DNA from: UBA1447 sp964627535
GTDB lineage: Bacteria > Bacillota > Clostridia > Oscillospirales > Acutalibacteraceae
DNA: 64,000 nt
Assembly: GCA_964627535.1 (NCBI GenBank)
Contig: CAZVJW010000008.1
Location: 40,493 to 104,492 of the forward strand
Direction: 5' to 3'
Numbering within the stretch: the first letter of the stretch is position 1; the number at the start of each line of letters is the position of its first letter. Under the pieces are notes generated by a model, which saw only the letters and a list, made by a program, of their open reading frames with translations, made no database searches and was not told the origin of the DNA. The translations under genes and the position numbers were made by a program. Below, in pieces: positions 47,801 to 56,170 of this stretch.

Positions 47801-48178
47801 GGCAGTGACTTGTATGTTTTCTTTTTTTATAAGATCCAACAGCGTCTTAAGGTTTTCCGTGTTCTGCAGAAAAGGGTCCCCGCCGCTTAATGTAACTCCG
47901 CCTCCAACTTCAAAGTAATACTCTTTATCTCTTAAAACAACATCAATAATATCTTCAACCGTGCAATCACAATTCGGAGTTTTTGATATGTTGGAGGAAA
48001 TAGCCTCCGGATTTTGACACCATATACAATCTAACCCGCACCCTTGAAAAAATACGGTTGTTCTGAGTCCGGGGCCGTCATGGACACAAGTCCGCTGAAT
48101 TTTCACAACCTTTAAATTGTGGAAATTATCTTTTCCGGATTTTTCCGTTTCGGGTTGCAACACAAGAGTTTTCTGCAA
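44858..48178 (-). CDS. Fused glycyl-radical activating enzyme and glycyl radical enzyme
   Basis: This single reading frame has about 1,106 codons. The start is probably TTG at 48178, since GGAGGTG lies six bases before it; the upstream ATG (48208) would run through that site. Residues ~20-290 are a radical SAM activase: HDGPGLRTTVFFQGC with the 4Fe4S motif C47-x3-C51-x2-C54, GGVTLSGGDPF and VDLKVV. The ferredoxin-like insert of many such activases is reduced to a short NCDC segment. Residues ~300-1106 are a pyruvate formate-lyase-like glycyl radical enzyme, with the active-site Cys/Glu block VGCVEPN near 706 and the glycyl radical loop RVAGY near 1083. GCVEP is typical of diol dehydratase, choline lyase and related eliminases rather than PFL. 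The two functions are normally separate proteins. Substrate unknown. Confidence 0.9.
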   Translation of the reverse strand: MQKTLVLQPETEKSGKDNFHNLKVVKIQRTCVHDGPGLRTTVFFQGCGLDCIWCQNPEAISSNISKTPNCDCTVEDIIDVVLRDKEYYFEVGGGVTLSGGDPFLQNTENLKTLLDLIKKENIQVTAETALYAPWKNIFEIAPYIDLFLVDLKVVSDDELHKKLTKQDSVLIHSNIKNLLDLKANVKFRMVLVPGLNDSEDSIKAASEFLKSINYTSIELLKYHNMYEDKAKRLELDFIPLGISAEKSLISIKNGVELFKKYGIRAENLDLVSPPKPAVFSQRVLNIQKAIRESKRALCIEVSKLKTKYYRKNGFDKPTPIHRAERLSYVLDNKTVKVYPDELLVGNFTSKRVGGQVWEEHYGILDISFLYKINRQKPVSFQCSFKERLYFYTRIFPFWFKHSLLRKVNPKLSDFMSMIARSSEMIAGFNNNMAAIAHFIVNFDRILELGTTGLIEEIKAKQIEKPKNNQDFYKGAIIALEGLETFAQRYAAVLSELSMSEKNPIRREELDEMAKICTRVPKYPARSYHEALQSMMFLQIALCIESYENAVSLGRLDQILFPYYKRDKEAGIITKEKAKELLCLFILKMDEAILVNDGDSYLNVSKLFETLSTDQALTFGGIDKDGNDATNDITYMLIDACELQPLAINMTARISKKSPAEYLDRLAEIYINGCPMPELFSDEIYIESIQKHYPTTLEHARNYAIVGCVEPNASDDHFGNTDCANMNLALPFLQALKGQEHDLWNYNSRDKREKIISKFIEYTFDGKNAFSKYIVSRHNKKVHKLNIERGFYIYNPPSDMDELLERFQKRLNHLANAILTDHQNIEKALRENFTTPLASSLYKGCVESGKDAYEGGTTFNSSGIQAIGVTDVADSLFAVDEVVFNKKLFTLNDIIEAIDNNFEGERNQQIQEALLAVPKFGDDSSRKTAEWVTKVMCIYNNALASVKNCPRDGVYSAGYYALNVSDRYGKKTQALPSGRLKGVPLANSVAPHYAMEESDLFSSLNAISDVNFTDYASNGTTVTFTIDSALFQGTQGVKNLAGIFKTFLTKGGMQFQPNVINREILLEAYKNPEKYKYLMVRVAGYCAYFNELSDELKLIIINRTCYS

Positions 48179-48270
48179 AATAAACACCTCCAAACATTTG
48201 GTTCGCATGAGTATAATGCCAATATTGTAATATATTATTAAAACTCGACTATTATTTTTTTGATAATATA

Positions 48271-48299
48271 ATTATATCATCATTAAATATAGATTTCAA
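48271..48299 (-). promoter_or_regulatory. Promoter of the glycyl radical fusion gene
   Basis: On the minus strand TTGAAA (48299-48294), a 17-base spacer and TATAAT (48276-48271). Confidence 0.75.
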
Positions 48300-48328
48300 C
48301 ATAATTAGACAGTTATTATTGGTGGGTT

Positions 48329-48430
48329 ATACTAATCCCGATTATAAAACCTCTATGAAATCAAGTAAAAACCTTTGACAAATGGGTTTTGTGCCAAATT
48401 TTTAGCTATGTTTTAAAGAGGGATTAGTAT
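48329..48430 (+). repeat. MITE-like palindromic element, copy 7 (subfamily B, 102 bp)
   Basis: It is nearly the same sequence and orientation as copy 4. It lies in the 388-base space between the FAD oxidoreductase gene and the glycyl radical gene, just upstream of that gene's promoter. The remaining bases 48431-48566 show no ORF or clear terminator. Confidence 0.85.
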
Positions 48431-48566
48431 TAGAATGAAAATGTTTTGTAATTAAATGATTTGTCAGCTTTATCGGCGGGACAGCTGCTTCATTTCAAAA
48501 TCAGCACCAGTAATGCATAAATAGCAAGCAAGGTAATCATTGGCAATAACAAGACTTATTGATTTT

Positions 48567-50117
48567 TTAAAACCTTGAATTTCCTTGCATCACTTTTCCT
48601 TCCAACAAAATATCAACCGCCTGGAGTCCGCTGTTCATGGTTCCGAAAACGCCATGCGCAAATTTCGGAAGTAAAAGACCCTTTATTGGTGTAATGACAG
48701 GAATCCGGTTGCGTCCAAAATTTTCAGGCAAAGATGCCATATCATATATCGAGCCGCTAAAAGAGCCTGAATATCTTGAATATGTTGCCGGTGTGGATAT
48801 GTCCATAACAGCGATGTGTTTTCTCAATTCAGGAATTAAGTATTTCTCCACAATATCAATTAGAAGAGCGGCCGTTTTTTCTTTTTCGCGTTGATAGGCT
48901 TCACGGTCATTATCCCGAAGATATCCCCAATTCCCAACAGGCATCGGGATTGCCTGAATAGAAATAACAGGTTTTCTGCTTGCTTGTGTTCCTGTGTATG
49001 AAATTCCGATATTAAAGCAGTTTTCAGTAAAACCGGATTTGCCGTCTTCGAAAGCATTATAAAGTTTTTCATATGCATCATTCCCGCTTGTCAAGAGCGC
49101 ATAACCGCATTGAAGCCTTTCTATTCCCGGGATTTCATCATCATCAAGACCCAAACTGACAGTAAATGCCGATGTGGTCATTTTGACGTCTTCAATCCTT
49201 TTTGCATACTTTGGATTTATTGAACGGATTGTTTCTATGCCTATTAATTGATTGATTGTCGTTTTGACATCAATAGTCGAAATAATATTTTCCGAATATA
49301 TAACATTCCCATTTTTCAGACAAACCCCTTCAACTTTTCCGTTACTGACAATAATTCTCTCCACTTCGGTTTTTAGCATAACCTCACCACCCAATTCACG
49401 AAACCTCTTTTCCATTTTTTGAGGTAATTCAACAAATAAACCGGAAGGTCTATAAGCCTTTTCGAGAAGTGAATACATAACGCCGACAGTCAGCAGTGCC
49501 GCGATTTTACCATTAGGTAGGCCGCAAAACGATGAGAACACTTGAAATATTTGTTTGATTTCCGGATTGCTTATGTTGAACCGTTTACAATATGCCTCAA
49601 AACTTTTTGATGCATATCGAATCACTTTCGGACAATAAAAAAGCATTCTCAACATATCAATAACATTCGGTGCATATTTAAGGCCATAAAGCTCGTCAAA
49701 CATTTTAGATGAGTAATTTAAAAACTTATTTAGTGAAACAGCTTCATCCGGGAACATCATCATCATTTGCTTTTCGAATTCTTCTTTACTGGAGTGCAGC
49801 TCAATAGTATTAACAATATTTGTCACGGTGTCGGCTTTGAATATTCGGATAAAATCATCTTTAAATTCCTTCCATTCAAGTTTTATTCCGAAAAAATCAA
49901 GAATATTTGTTACATTTGAAATCATCTGACATGTATCAAACGAAAATCCTTTTCGGTTAAAAGATGTCACATAACCGCCGCTGATTGGATTTTTCTCAAC
50001 AATCAGTACTTCCTTTTTCTTGACATTGTTATTCAAAGCATATGCCAATCCGGCCGAAAGACCGTTAATTCCGGCACCGATAATAATCAAATCTTTTTTT
50101 GCTCCATCTGACATCAT
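48567..50117 (-). CDS. Phytoene desaturase-like FAD-dependent oxidoreductase
   Basis: The 516-residue flavoprotein has the N-terminal dinucleotide loop IIGAGINGLSAGLAYA followed by VLIVEKNPISGGYVTSF, the layout of CrtI/CRTISO/RetSat-like oxidoreductases. Late in the chain TPATYSRYSGSFSGSIYDM and LLLPKFAHGVFGTMNSGLQA complete the FAD site. No carotenoid genes are nearby, so the substrate is open; many anaerobes carry such proteins of unknown role. It is upstream of the glycyl radical gene on the same strand, but that gene has its own promoter and a palindromic element lies between. The start has GGGGAG six bases upstream. Confidence 0.85.
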   Translation of the reverse strand: MMSDGAKKDLIIIGAGINGLSAGLAYALNNNVKKKEVLIVEKNPISGGYVTSFNRKGFSFDTCQMISNVTNILDFFGIKLEWKEFKDDFIRIFKADTVTNIVNTIELHSSKEEFEKQMMMMFPDEAVSLNKFLNYSSKMFDELYGLKYAPNVIDMLRMLFYCPKVIRYASKSFEAYCKRFNISNPEIKQIFQVFSSFCGLPNGKIAALLTVGVMYSLLEKAYRPSGLFVELPQKMEKRFRELGGEVMLKTEVERIIVSNGKVEGVCLKNGNVIYSENIISTIDVKTTINQLIGIETIRSINPKYAKRIEDVKMTTSAFTVSLGLDDDEIPGIERLQCGYALLTSGNDAYEKLYNAFEDGKSGFTENCFNIGISYTGTQASRKPVISIQAIPMPVGNWGYLRDNDREAYQREKEKTAALLIDIVEKYLIPELRKHIAVMDISTPATYSRYSGSFSGSIYDMASLPENFGRNRIPVITPIKGLLLPKFAHGVFGTMNSGLQAVDILLEGKVMQGNSRF

Positions 50118-50204
50118 TTTATACTCCCCGTTGATATACCGCCTCGCGATACTCTGTAATGCACTTTATTATAACAGTATTAAAGTCAATGGGTTTGAAT
50201 TCTT

Positions 50205-50242
50205 TATTTAAAAAATGTTCCTCACCTGAAGGTGAAGAACAT
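50205..50242 (-). terminator. Rho-independent terminator of the tRNA-Met/tRNA-Trp unit
   Basis: On the minus strand ATGTTCTTCACC, loop TTCA, GGTGAGGAACAT and then TTTTTTAAAT. It starts right after tRNA-Trp. Confidence 0.9.
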
Positions 50243-50246
50243 TTCT

Positions 50247-50322
50247 TGGCAGGGGTAGAAGGATTTGAACCCTCGACACGCGGTTTTGGAGACCGCTGCT
50301 CTACCAGCTGAGCTATGCCCCT
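50247..50322 (-). tRNA. tRNA-Trp (anticodon CCA)
   Basis: The 76-base cloverleaf begins AGGGGCATAGCTCAGCTGG and has the anticodon loop CTCCAAA, T-loop GTTCAAATC and an encoded 3' CCA. The acceptor stem has one C-A mismatch (position 6-67), unusual but isolated. It is transcribed after tRNA-Met. Confidence 0.95.
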
Positions 50323-50328
50323 TCATAT

Positions 50329-50405
50329 TGGTGGGCCATCAGGGACTCGAACCCCGGACCAACCGGTTATGAGCCGGTTGCTCTAACCAACTGAGCTAAT
50401 GGCCC
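50329..50405 (-). tRNA. tRNA-Met (anticodon CAT)
   Basis: The 77-base cloverleaf begins GGGCCATTAGCTCAGTTGG and has the anticodon loop CTCATAA and an encoded CCA. The first acceptor pair is G-C, so it is not the initiator. A CAT anticodon could also belong to the lysidine-modified Ile tRNA, but elongator Met is the first choice. Confidence 0.88.
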
Positions 50406-50465
50406 AAATTGAAGCATAACAATTAATATTATTATATACTTTTACTGCGAAAAGCGAGCAGATGT

Positions 50466-50494
50466 ATAATAACAAATCGACATCTTTTTGTCAA
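50466..50494 (-). promoter_or_regulatory. Promoter of the tRNA-Met/tRNA-Trp unit
   Basis: On the minus strand TTGACA (50494-50489), a 17-base spacer and TATTAT (50471-50466). The bases 50495-50675 beyond it show no gene or repeat. Confidence 0.8.
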
Positions 50495-50675
50495 TCACTT
50501 TTCACAAGTTTTTGTGAACCGATAATAATATATTCGTTTTTATTATACGCCCACATCACTTGAAGCGATTAACTTTGCTATCTTGATAACCGAAGCCTTA
50601 ACCGCTGAATGATATGAGCAATTTTAAACATCAATTCATAAAACAAAATAAAAATAAACTATTACAGATACCCGA

Positions 50676-51542
50676 CTACGCCATCTCAATAAATCTTTCA
50701 AGATTGTTAAGGCCGGTTTCAACAGCCATCAAATTTTCCTCAATCCCCTCAAACTCAATACTGACATAACCGTCATAACCGTTTTTCTTAAAAATTGAAA
50801 GGCATTGAAGAATCGGCACATCCCCATGCCCGATTATTGCTCCGCGCAGAAAGTTGCCTGCTCTGCTTGTAAAAAATCCCGCTCCCGGATTTATTCCCTG
50901 GCCGCTTTTTACATGAAAATCCTTGCAGTGAACATGTTTTGCAAATGGCGCAAGTCTGCCGACGGCCAATTCCGGCGCTTCATCGGCACAAAGAAAGTTT
51001 CCCATATCAATAAGAACCCCAAAGTTTTCTTTGGCAACGCCTGTTACAAGTTTTTCAATTCTTGTGCTCTCTTGGCAAAAAAAGCCGTGATTTTCAACCA
51101 TTGTCTTAACGCCTTTTTCTCCGGCATATTCTGTAACCCGCCGACAACCTTCAACAAGAGCACGAAGAGCATCATCAAAACTTTTATATGACTTTTCCAT
51201 ACCCTTATATCCTCCGGTAGCATCGTGGCGCATTCCTTTTGCGCCAAGAATAACTGCAATATCAACCTCACCCATTAAACGTGATATTTCATCATCAAGG
51301 TTCGTGCAATTCAGCAGTTCTGCCCCTATGGTATAGTTTACGATAGGCAGCTTGCATCTTTCGCTCTCCTCACGTAGTTTGTATGCAAAATCTGCAGTAT
51401 TCATCCCGTTTGGCGGCACAAGATTTGTAAATTCTATCGCGTCAAAATCCATACTTTTTACTTTTTCAATCAGTGTCAATTGTGAATATTCACCGGAATT
51501 TATCAGTTTTTGAAAGCTGTAACTGCTCACACAGGTTTTCAT
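50676..51542 (-). CDS. Sugar phosphate isomerase/epimerase (xylose isomerase-like TIM barrel)
   Basis: The 288-residue protein is a single AP-endonuclease-2/xylose-isomerase-type TIM barrel. Strand-end metal ligands are recognisable: Glu in MVENHGF near 150, Asp/His in VLIDMGN and HVHCKDFHV, and the last Glu in GYVSIEFEG near 265. Such enzymes isomerise or epimerise sugars, inososes or hydroxypyruvate. The start overlaps the upstream gene's stop by four bases (ATGA), so the two isomerases are translationally coupled and probably act in one pathway. The closest known relatives by pattern are the IolE/IolH/Hyi-like proteins; the exact substrate cannot be told. Confidence 0.88.
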   Translation of the reverse strand: MKTCVSSYSFQKLINSGEYSQLTLIEKVKSMDFDAIEFTNLVPPNGMNTADFAYKLREESERCKLPIVNYTIGAELLNCTNLDDEISRLMGEVDIAVILGAKGMRHDATGGYKGMEKSYKSFDDALRALVEGCRRVTEYAGEKGVKTMVENHGFFCQESTRIEKLVTGVAKENFGVLIDMGNFLCADEAPELAVGRLAPFAKHVHCKDFHVKSGQGINPGAGFFTSRAGNFLRGAIIGHGDVPILQCLSIFKKNGYDGYVSIEFEGIEENLMAVETGLNNLERFIEMA

Positions 51543-52396
51543 CTCTGTACTCCTTTGATATCAATCAAGTTTTTTAAAAACATAACCGCATTTCGAATAT
51601 CAGATTCCGGATTATCGCCCACCTCACGTTCAATTGTCAGAAAACCTTCATAGCCAATATCGGCAAGCGCAGCAAGATAATTCGGCCAGTTAACCTGGCC
51701 CTCTCCCAACGGTACTTCTTCAAATGACGGGCCAGTGACTATTACAGATTTTTTCACACCATAGACTATCTCAGGTTCCTTATAAAAAAGCTGCCTTCCG
51801 TCCTTTGCATGAGTATGCACGATGTAATCCTTCAAATTGTATACTGCTTTAACAGGGTCATCTCCGGTAACCATAACAAGATTTGCCGGATCTAAATTTA
51901 CAGCAACACCCTTTGAATTCAGCCTGTCCAGAAACCCTTTCAGTACAAGCGACGTTTCCGGACCCGTTTCAATTGCAAAATGAGCCTCCAATGTATCGGC
52001 ATATTCAGCGAGCTCAAAACATGCTTCTTGCATAACTTTGTATCTTTCCTCTTGGGGATCATCAGGTACAACGCCTATATGGGTGGTTACAACATCCGTA
52101 CCGAGTTCCTTTGCTAAAAAAAGAATTTTTTTTGAATTCATAATTCTCTTTTTGTTTATTTTTTTATCGGTAAATCCACCTAAATCACCGCAAAGCGCTG
52201 AAATTTTAAGCCCGTTGCTCTCAACCAATTTGACAAACTCACGTCTTTTTTTTTGTGACAAATTTTCGGGAGCCATTTCACCGCGAGTTGAATAAACCTG
52301 AATGCCCTGCGCGCCAACCTCAGCTGCCTTTTTTACCGCCGAAGGGATGTCTGTTCTGAAGCTGTCAATTATTACACCGATTGGAAATTTATACAT
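51539..52396 (-). CDS. Sugar phosphate isomerase/epimerase, second TIM-barrel enzyme
   Basis: This 285-residue protein is of the same superfamily as its downstream partner but clearly diverged. Motifs include GAQGIQVYSTRGE near 29-41, ISALCGDLGGF near 66, VVTTHIG near 100, the metal Glu in FAIETGPE near 142, VNLDPANLVM near 165, HTHAKDG near 192 and LTIEREVGDNP near 260. It is the promoter-proximal member of the pair; both genes lie between the tRNAs and palindromic element copy 8. Two coupled but different epimerases suggest successive steps on one sugar or cyclitol. The ribosome binding site is AGGAGGA. Confidence 0.88.
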   Translation of the reverse strand: MYKFPIGVIIDSFRTDIPSAVKKAAEVGAQGIQVYSTRGEMAPENLSQKKRREFVKLVESNGLKISALCGDLGGFTDKKINKKRIMNSKKILFLAKELGTDVVTTHIGVVPDDPQEERYKVMQEACFELAEYADTLEAHFAIETGPETSLVLKGFLDRLNSKGVAVNLDPANLVMVTGDDPVKAVYNLKDYIVHTHAKDGRQLFYKEPEIVYGVKKSVIVTGPSFEEVPLGEGQVNWPNYLAALADIGYEGFLTIEREVGDNPESDIRNAVMFLKNLIDIKGVQR

Positions 52397-52429
52397 TACT
52401 TTTCCTCCTATGATTTACTAACACTCTTT

Positions 52430-52532
52430 ATACTAATCCCTCTTTAAAACATAGCTATTAATTCAGCACAAAAACCAATTTATCAAAGGTTTTTTCTTGA
52501 TTTCATGGAGGTTTTATAATCGGGATTAGTAT
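52430..52532 (-). repeat. MITE-like palindromic element, copy 8 (subfamily B, inverted, 103 bp)
   Basis: It is the reverse orientation of copies 4 and 7, with ends ATACTAATCCCTCTTTAAAA and GTTTTATAATCGGGATTAGT. It lies upstream of the isomerase pair, within 35 bases of its start codon. Confidence 0.85.
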
Positions 52533-52585
52533 TATTTGATTAATTATAGCACAGAACATAAAGGCTTGCAAGCAAAAAGCACAAA

Positions 52586-52619
52586 CAACACCCGTCAAGA
52601 TTTTCCTTGACGGGCGTTG
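52586..52619 (-). terminator. Rho-independent terminator of the 3-kb dockerin gene
   Basis: CAACACCCGTCAAG (52586-52599) pairs with CTTGACGGGCGTTG (52606-52619); T-rich sequence follows on the minus strand. Confidence 0.8.
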
Positions 52620-52681
52620 AAAAGCTGCTATGCAAAATTACCGTTATATCTCGGATGGCGCTGCTTGAATTGCATTTTGAA

Positions 52682-55600
52682 CTACATGTAAAATACTTCC
52701 CCTGATTTCTGATTGATACCTACCACCCAGTTCATGCAGTCAATAATAATACTCGCATCGTTTTCATCAATAATACCATCACTGTTTACATCCCCGGCGA
52801 AACGTTTATCAGGGTTGTTGGTCCAATTATAGTAGTAATTGCACAAGTCGATTAGAATGCTGTTGTCTCCGCCGTCGATATTACCGTCACCGTTTACATC
52901 ACCGAAAAGTATGACTGTATACGTTGCTATAATCATTCCGCTAAAACTAAGCTTAACTTTTGTACCCGTTCCGGAACCTTGAACTGTTTTCGTGACAGTT
53001 ACGGTGGCACCGCCAACGGGGAAAATATTTTCAATTTTTAATCCGCCTAAAGACAATCCATAAATGAACTTTCTGGTGGTATTAACAACCGGTGTTAATG
53101 GATTGCCATAAATATCTGTTGCGGAATCCGTTATCGGATCAATTCCTGGTGTACGTATGTATTCAAGACCATATATTGCTTGGTATAGTGCTGCCGCTAT
53201 GACATCGACACTTTCCTGTTCTTCCCCGGCGATATGACGGTCAAGAGCATTTGCGGTGTTAAGTGCTGCAACCAATGCTTGAATACTCGCCGGTTTATAT
53301 GTGTTTGAAGGAAGATTAGCCAAGGTTGTTGTTGCCTGTGCAATATAATCATCAAGCTGAGTGTAATCAGCAAATGGAATAAACACCTTCAATCCTTTTA
53401 CTGCCAGGAACAACTGATGTCTTGCTTCCGTAACCATTGACTGTGTTGTGCCCGCTTTGTTTATCATTGCATTGGTACGCACGGTCATGGCAAAATTATA
53501 AGCTTGTTTCCACGCTGCAAAACTTGCCGCAGTATACGTGTTGTCAGTTTCGTGACTTATATAATCAGCATAGTATGATTTAGCAATCTCTTTGGTAAGC
53601 TGATTCGCGCACAAGGTATTTCTCTTAACCAGCCTGTTGTAGTAATAAGTAACCCTGTAAGCCGCATCCGTATTTATAGTAAGGTCTAAAGTTTCCGGAT
53701 CAGCATCATATGCGTCAAGCAAAGCCCGTGCTTCCGTCATAGCTTGTTTGTAATTGAAATATGTTCGAAGCTCTGCAAAATCCTCTGAACCAAAGAAGTG
53801 ATATCCCTCTTCGTAATATTGGATATTGGTATTAAGGTTCAATGGTGTGTATGAGTCCAACAAGTTCTGCAAGGCATCAATTCCGACAAGAGGTGTCCCT
53901 ACAGGTGCTTTGCGGAGATATGTTTCTTTTGTCCAAACGCCTATTAAATTGGTGGCGAGCGGGAACAATGTTCCAAGAAAGCTTCTGCCATAATCATAAA
54001 GGTAAAGACAAAGGTTTTGTACCGTTGCTCTAAAGTTTGTCTTTGAGAAAATAGAATCAAGTGTTGTAAGGTTCATCGGAAGGACTATGTGATTCCCAAG
54101 GGTTCCTTTGATTACGCGGGATACCGTATTAAGAAGCACTGTAACAACACTTTGATTAAGTTCGGATGTAGGATTTCTCTTAACAATACTCATCAAACCT
54201 ACATAATCGAAATCAAGAATATTTCCGATAAGCCAATCCATCAGTAAATACTCCGACCCTGTAAACTCGGCCGGCAGCCAGTTAAGCGGTATTATGTCAA
54301 AGATAACCTTATCGATTTTTTGCCAAACGGTATCGGTCAAAGCAAAATCCGATGTGTCGAATAAACCACCGTAATTTTCGGGTTTTACAAACCAGTCAAA
54401 AACAGAAGCGATAGTTTGCTCAAATGTCAAGCCGATCGGAATATCAATAGGAAGCAACCCGTTAAGATAATAGCGCATCATTGCCGCGCCGACAATAAAA
54501 ATACCATCGGTAAACGGATTTAAAGTACCTGCGGCAATCATAGCATCATAATCAACTTCGGGAATGGTATCTCTCGCTAAACCAACAAGAAGATATGTTA
54601 CTACAGACCTTATATTGGTGGCGGTTTCGGGAATATCCGCGAAATCAACAAATTCATTGATTAAAAGCCTGGCAAGGTAAGCATAACATTCTGTCAAGGT
54701 CATTGTTTTGATTTCATCGGCTGTTTTAAACACGGTGGTGTTCTTCAAAAAACCGAGGCCGGGTATTAATCCCAACGCCACTCTGACCAAAGAGTCAACC
54801 ATCGTTATCATCTGTTCGGTTACATGAAGCCCGGTGTCATCCAAATAGATAAATGCATGCAGCCCGCCGTCAATAAATAAATACTCGAGTGTGGCGGTCA
54901 TCTTTGAAAGCGGTGTCAATAAATCTTCCGGAGTATATTCAATACCGGAACCGACAAAGCCGTTTATCACACCTATGATCATATCAAGGTACTGTGCATT
55001 TGTAGCATCGCCACCCGGGAATTCATCGTTGAATTCAACACCGGCGAGATCTAAAAGCAGTTTTGACAGCATCGGGACAATTATATCCCCGATTGCCGAA
55101 TTGATTACATCGGTAATCAATGTGTATACGCTTGTTGTGGTAAGGTTGGTTTTACCTTGCATCCCGGGCAGAAGTCCGCTGTATTTGCCGGTTTCCGGGT
55201 CCAGAACGCCAATAATCAAACCGTCAATCATCTTTTGCACGAGCTGGTCAACCGTCGTACCGGCAGCCGGTTCCACACCATCGTTAAGCGCCTTAAGAAT
55301 ACTTGTTTTAAGAACGCCGGGAATATTGTGAACCTCAGGAGGCAGTTCTGTAAAAGTTGGTATCCAACCCCAATCAAAAGAGTCATCAATTAGCTTTCCG
55401 ACTACGTTATAGTTGTCCTTCAAGAAACGGCAAAGCGCAATAACAACATCAAGGTCGCTTTGCCCGGCACTCGTTCTAAGCGGGCATTGCTGAATCCACG
55501 TCATATTCATGTTTTCAAGGTCGCCTAAATTCGCAATGGCCATTGCATTGCCGATTAAGCTCCAACCCCATAAGTCTGTGATAGATTGTGTAGCCTGGTC

Positions 55601-55861
55601 AATTGACCTCAGATCAATGGTTCGGCTGCCGAGAATAGATAGATCGATCGGAATTGTCATGTTGTTTTCGGCAAGCATTGTGTCAACCATGTCAAGCAGC
55701 ATGGAAGCCGCCTGCTCCGGTGTAACATAGGGATTGTCCAGACTGTTATAACCTCCTGCATTTGTGTAATCTGTGTGTTGTGCATAAGCAGTTAAAGGAA
55801 CGGCCGTGAACAGCATAACCAATGCCATGAGAACAGCGATAATTCTTTTTGACTGTTTCAT
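52682..55861 (-). CDS. Large secreted protein with FIVAR-like helices and dockerin-like C-terminus
   Basis: ATG 55861 (MKQSKRIIAVLMALVMLFTA, a signal peptide ending around AYA) is preceded by GGAGGT and by a consensus promoter, so the longer frame to 55927 is not used; 1,059 residues. Residues ~30-700 are helical and unlike any family I know. Residues ~720-900 contain FIVAR-like helical repeats (SFAAWKQAYNFAMTVRTNAM; SIQALVAALNTANAL). The C-terminus has the module shared with the proteins at 4247 and 58413: KFIYGLSLGGLKIE, GTGTKVKLSF, FGDVNGDGNIDGGDN and FAGDVNSDGIIDENDASIII, ending INQKSGEVFYM. It is probably exported and docked on the surface. The function of the N-terminal bulk is unknown. 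Confidence 0.83.
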   Translation of the reverse strand: MKQSKRIIAVLMALVMLFTAVPLTAYAQHTDYTNAGGYNSLDNPYVTPEQAASMLLDMVDTMLAENNMTIPIDLSILGSRTIDLRSIDQATQSITDLWGWSLIGNAMAIANLGDLENMNMTWIQQCPLRTSAGQSDLDVVIALCRFLKDNYNVVGKLIDDSFDWGWIPTFTELPPEVHNIPGVLKTSILKALNDGVEPAAGTTVDQLVQKMIDGLIIGVLDPETGKYSGLLPGMQGKTNLTTTSVYTLITDVINSAIGDIIVPMLSKLLLDLAGVEFNDEFPGGDATNAQYLDMIIGVINGFVGSGIEYTPEDLLTPLSKMTATLEYLFIDGGLHAFIYLDDTGLHVTEQMITMVDSLVRVALGLIPGLGFLKNTTVFKTADEIKTMTLTECYAYLARLLINEFVDFADIPETATNIRSVVTYLLVGLARDTIPEVDYDAMIAAGTLNPFTDGIFIVGAAMMRYYLNGLLPIDIPIGLTFEQTIASVFDWFVKPENYGGLFDTSDFALTDTVWQKIDKVIFDIIPLNWLPAEFTGSEYLLMDWLIGNILDFDYVGLMSIVKRNPTSELNQSVVTVLLNTVSRVIKGTLGNHIVLPMNLTTLDSIFSKTNFRATVQNLCLYLYDYGRSFLGTLFPLATNLIGVWTKETYLRKAPVGTPLVGIDALQNLLDSYTPLNLNTNIQYYEEGYHFFGSEDFAELRTYFNYKQAMTEARALLDAYDADPETLDLTINTDAAYRVTYYYNRLVKRNTLCANQLTKEIAKSYYADYISHETDNTYTAASFAAWKQAYNFAMTVRTNAMINKAGTTQSMVTEARHQLFLAVKGLKVFIPFADYTQLDDYIAQATTTLANLPSNTYKPASIQALVAALNTANALDRHIAGEEQESVDVIAAALYQAIYGLEYIRTPGIDPITDSATDIYGNPLTPVVNTTRKFIYGLSLGGLKIENIFPVGGATVTVTKTVQGSGTGTKVKLSFSGMIIATYTVILFGDVNGDGNIDGGDNSILIDLCNYYYNWTNNPDKRFAGDVNSDGIIDENDASIIIDCMNWVVGINQKSGEVFYM

Positions 55862-55994
55862 AAAAATTGCACCTCCAAAAATACTGTGATTTGTTTGACT
55901 GCGATAATGATTTCCGTGAAAACCCATGTTTTGACTTTACTTTTTCAATTTCACAATAAAAAACAATAACAACATTCTATTGTAGTCCACTATT

Positions 55995-56023
55995 ACTATA
56001 TACTATTGTAAAGCAACTGTCAA
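55995..56023 (-). promoter_or_regulatory. Promoter of the 3-kb dockerin gene
   Basis: On the minus strand TTGACA (56023-56018), a 17-base spacer and TATAGT (56000-55995). The leader is about 125 bases long. Confidence 0.8.
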
Positions 56024-56101
56024 TATTTTTTTATTTTTTTGTAAAGATTTATCTGTTTTTTATTGTTATGCATTATCTCTTTTATTTATTGAAAAAATGT
56101 G

Positions 56102-56130
56102 TTGATTTTCTGATTTGATTTCGCTATAAT
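56102..56130 (+). promoter_or_regulatory. Promoter of tRNA-Ser
   Basis: TTGATT (56102-56107), a 17-base spacer and TATAAT (56125-56130), 40 bases before the tRNA. It may also serve the genes that follow. Confidence 0.8.
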
Positions 56131-56170
56131 ACAACAGTGTTGAAACATCATAAGCAAAGTATTCCGATAT

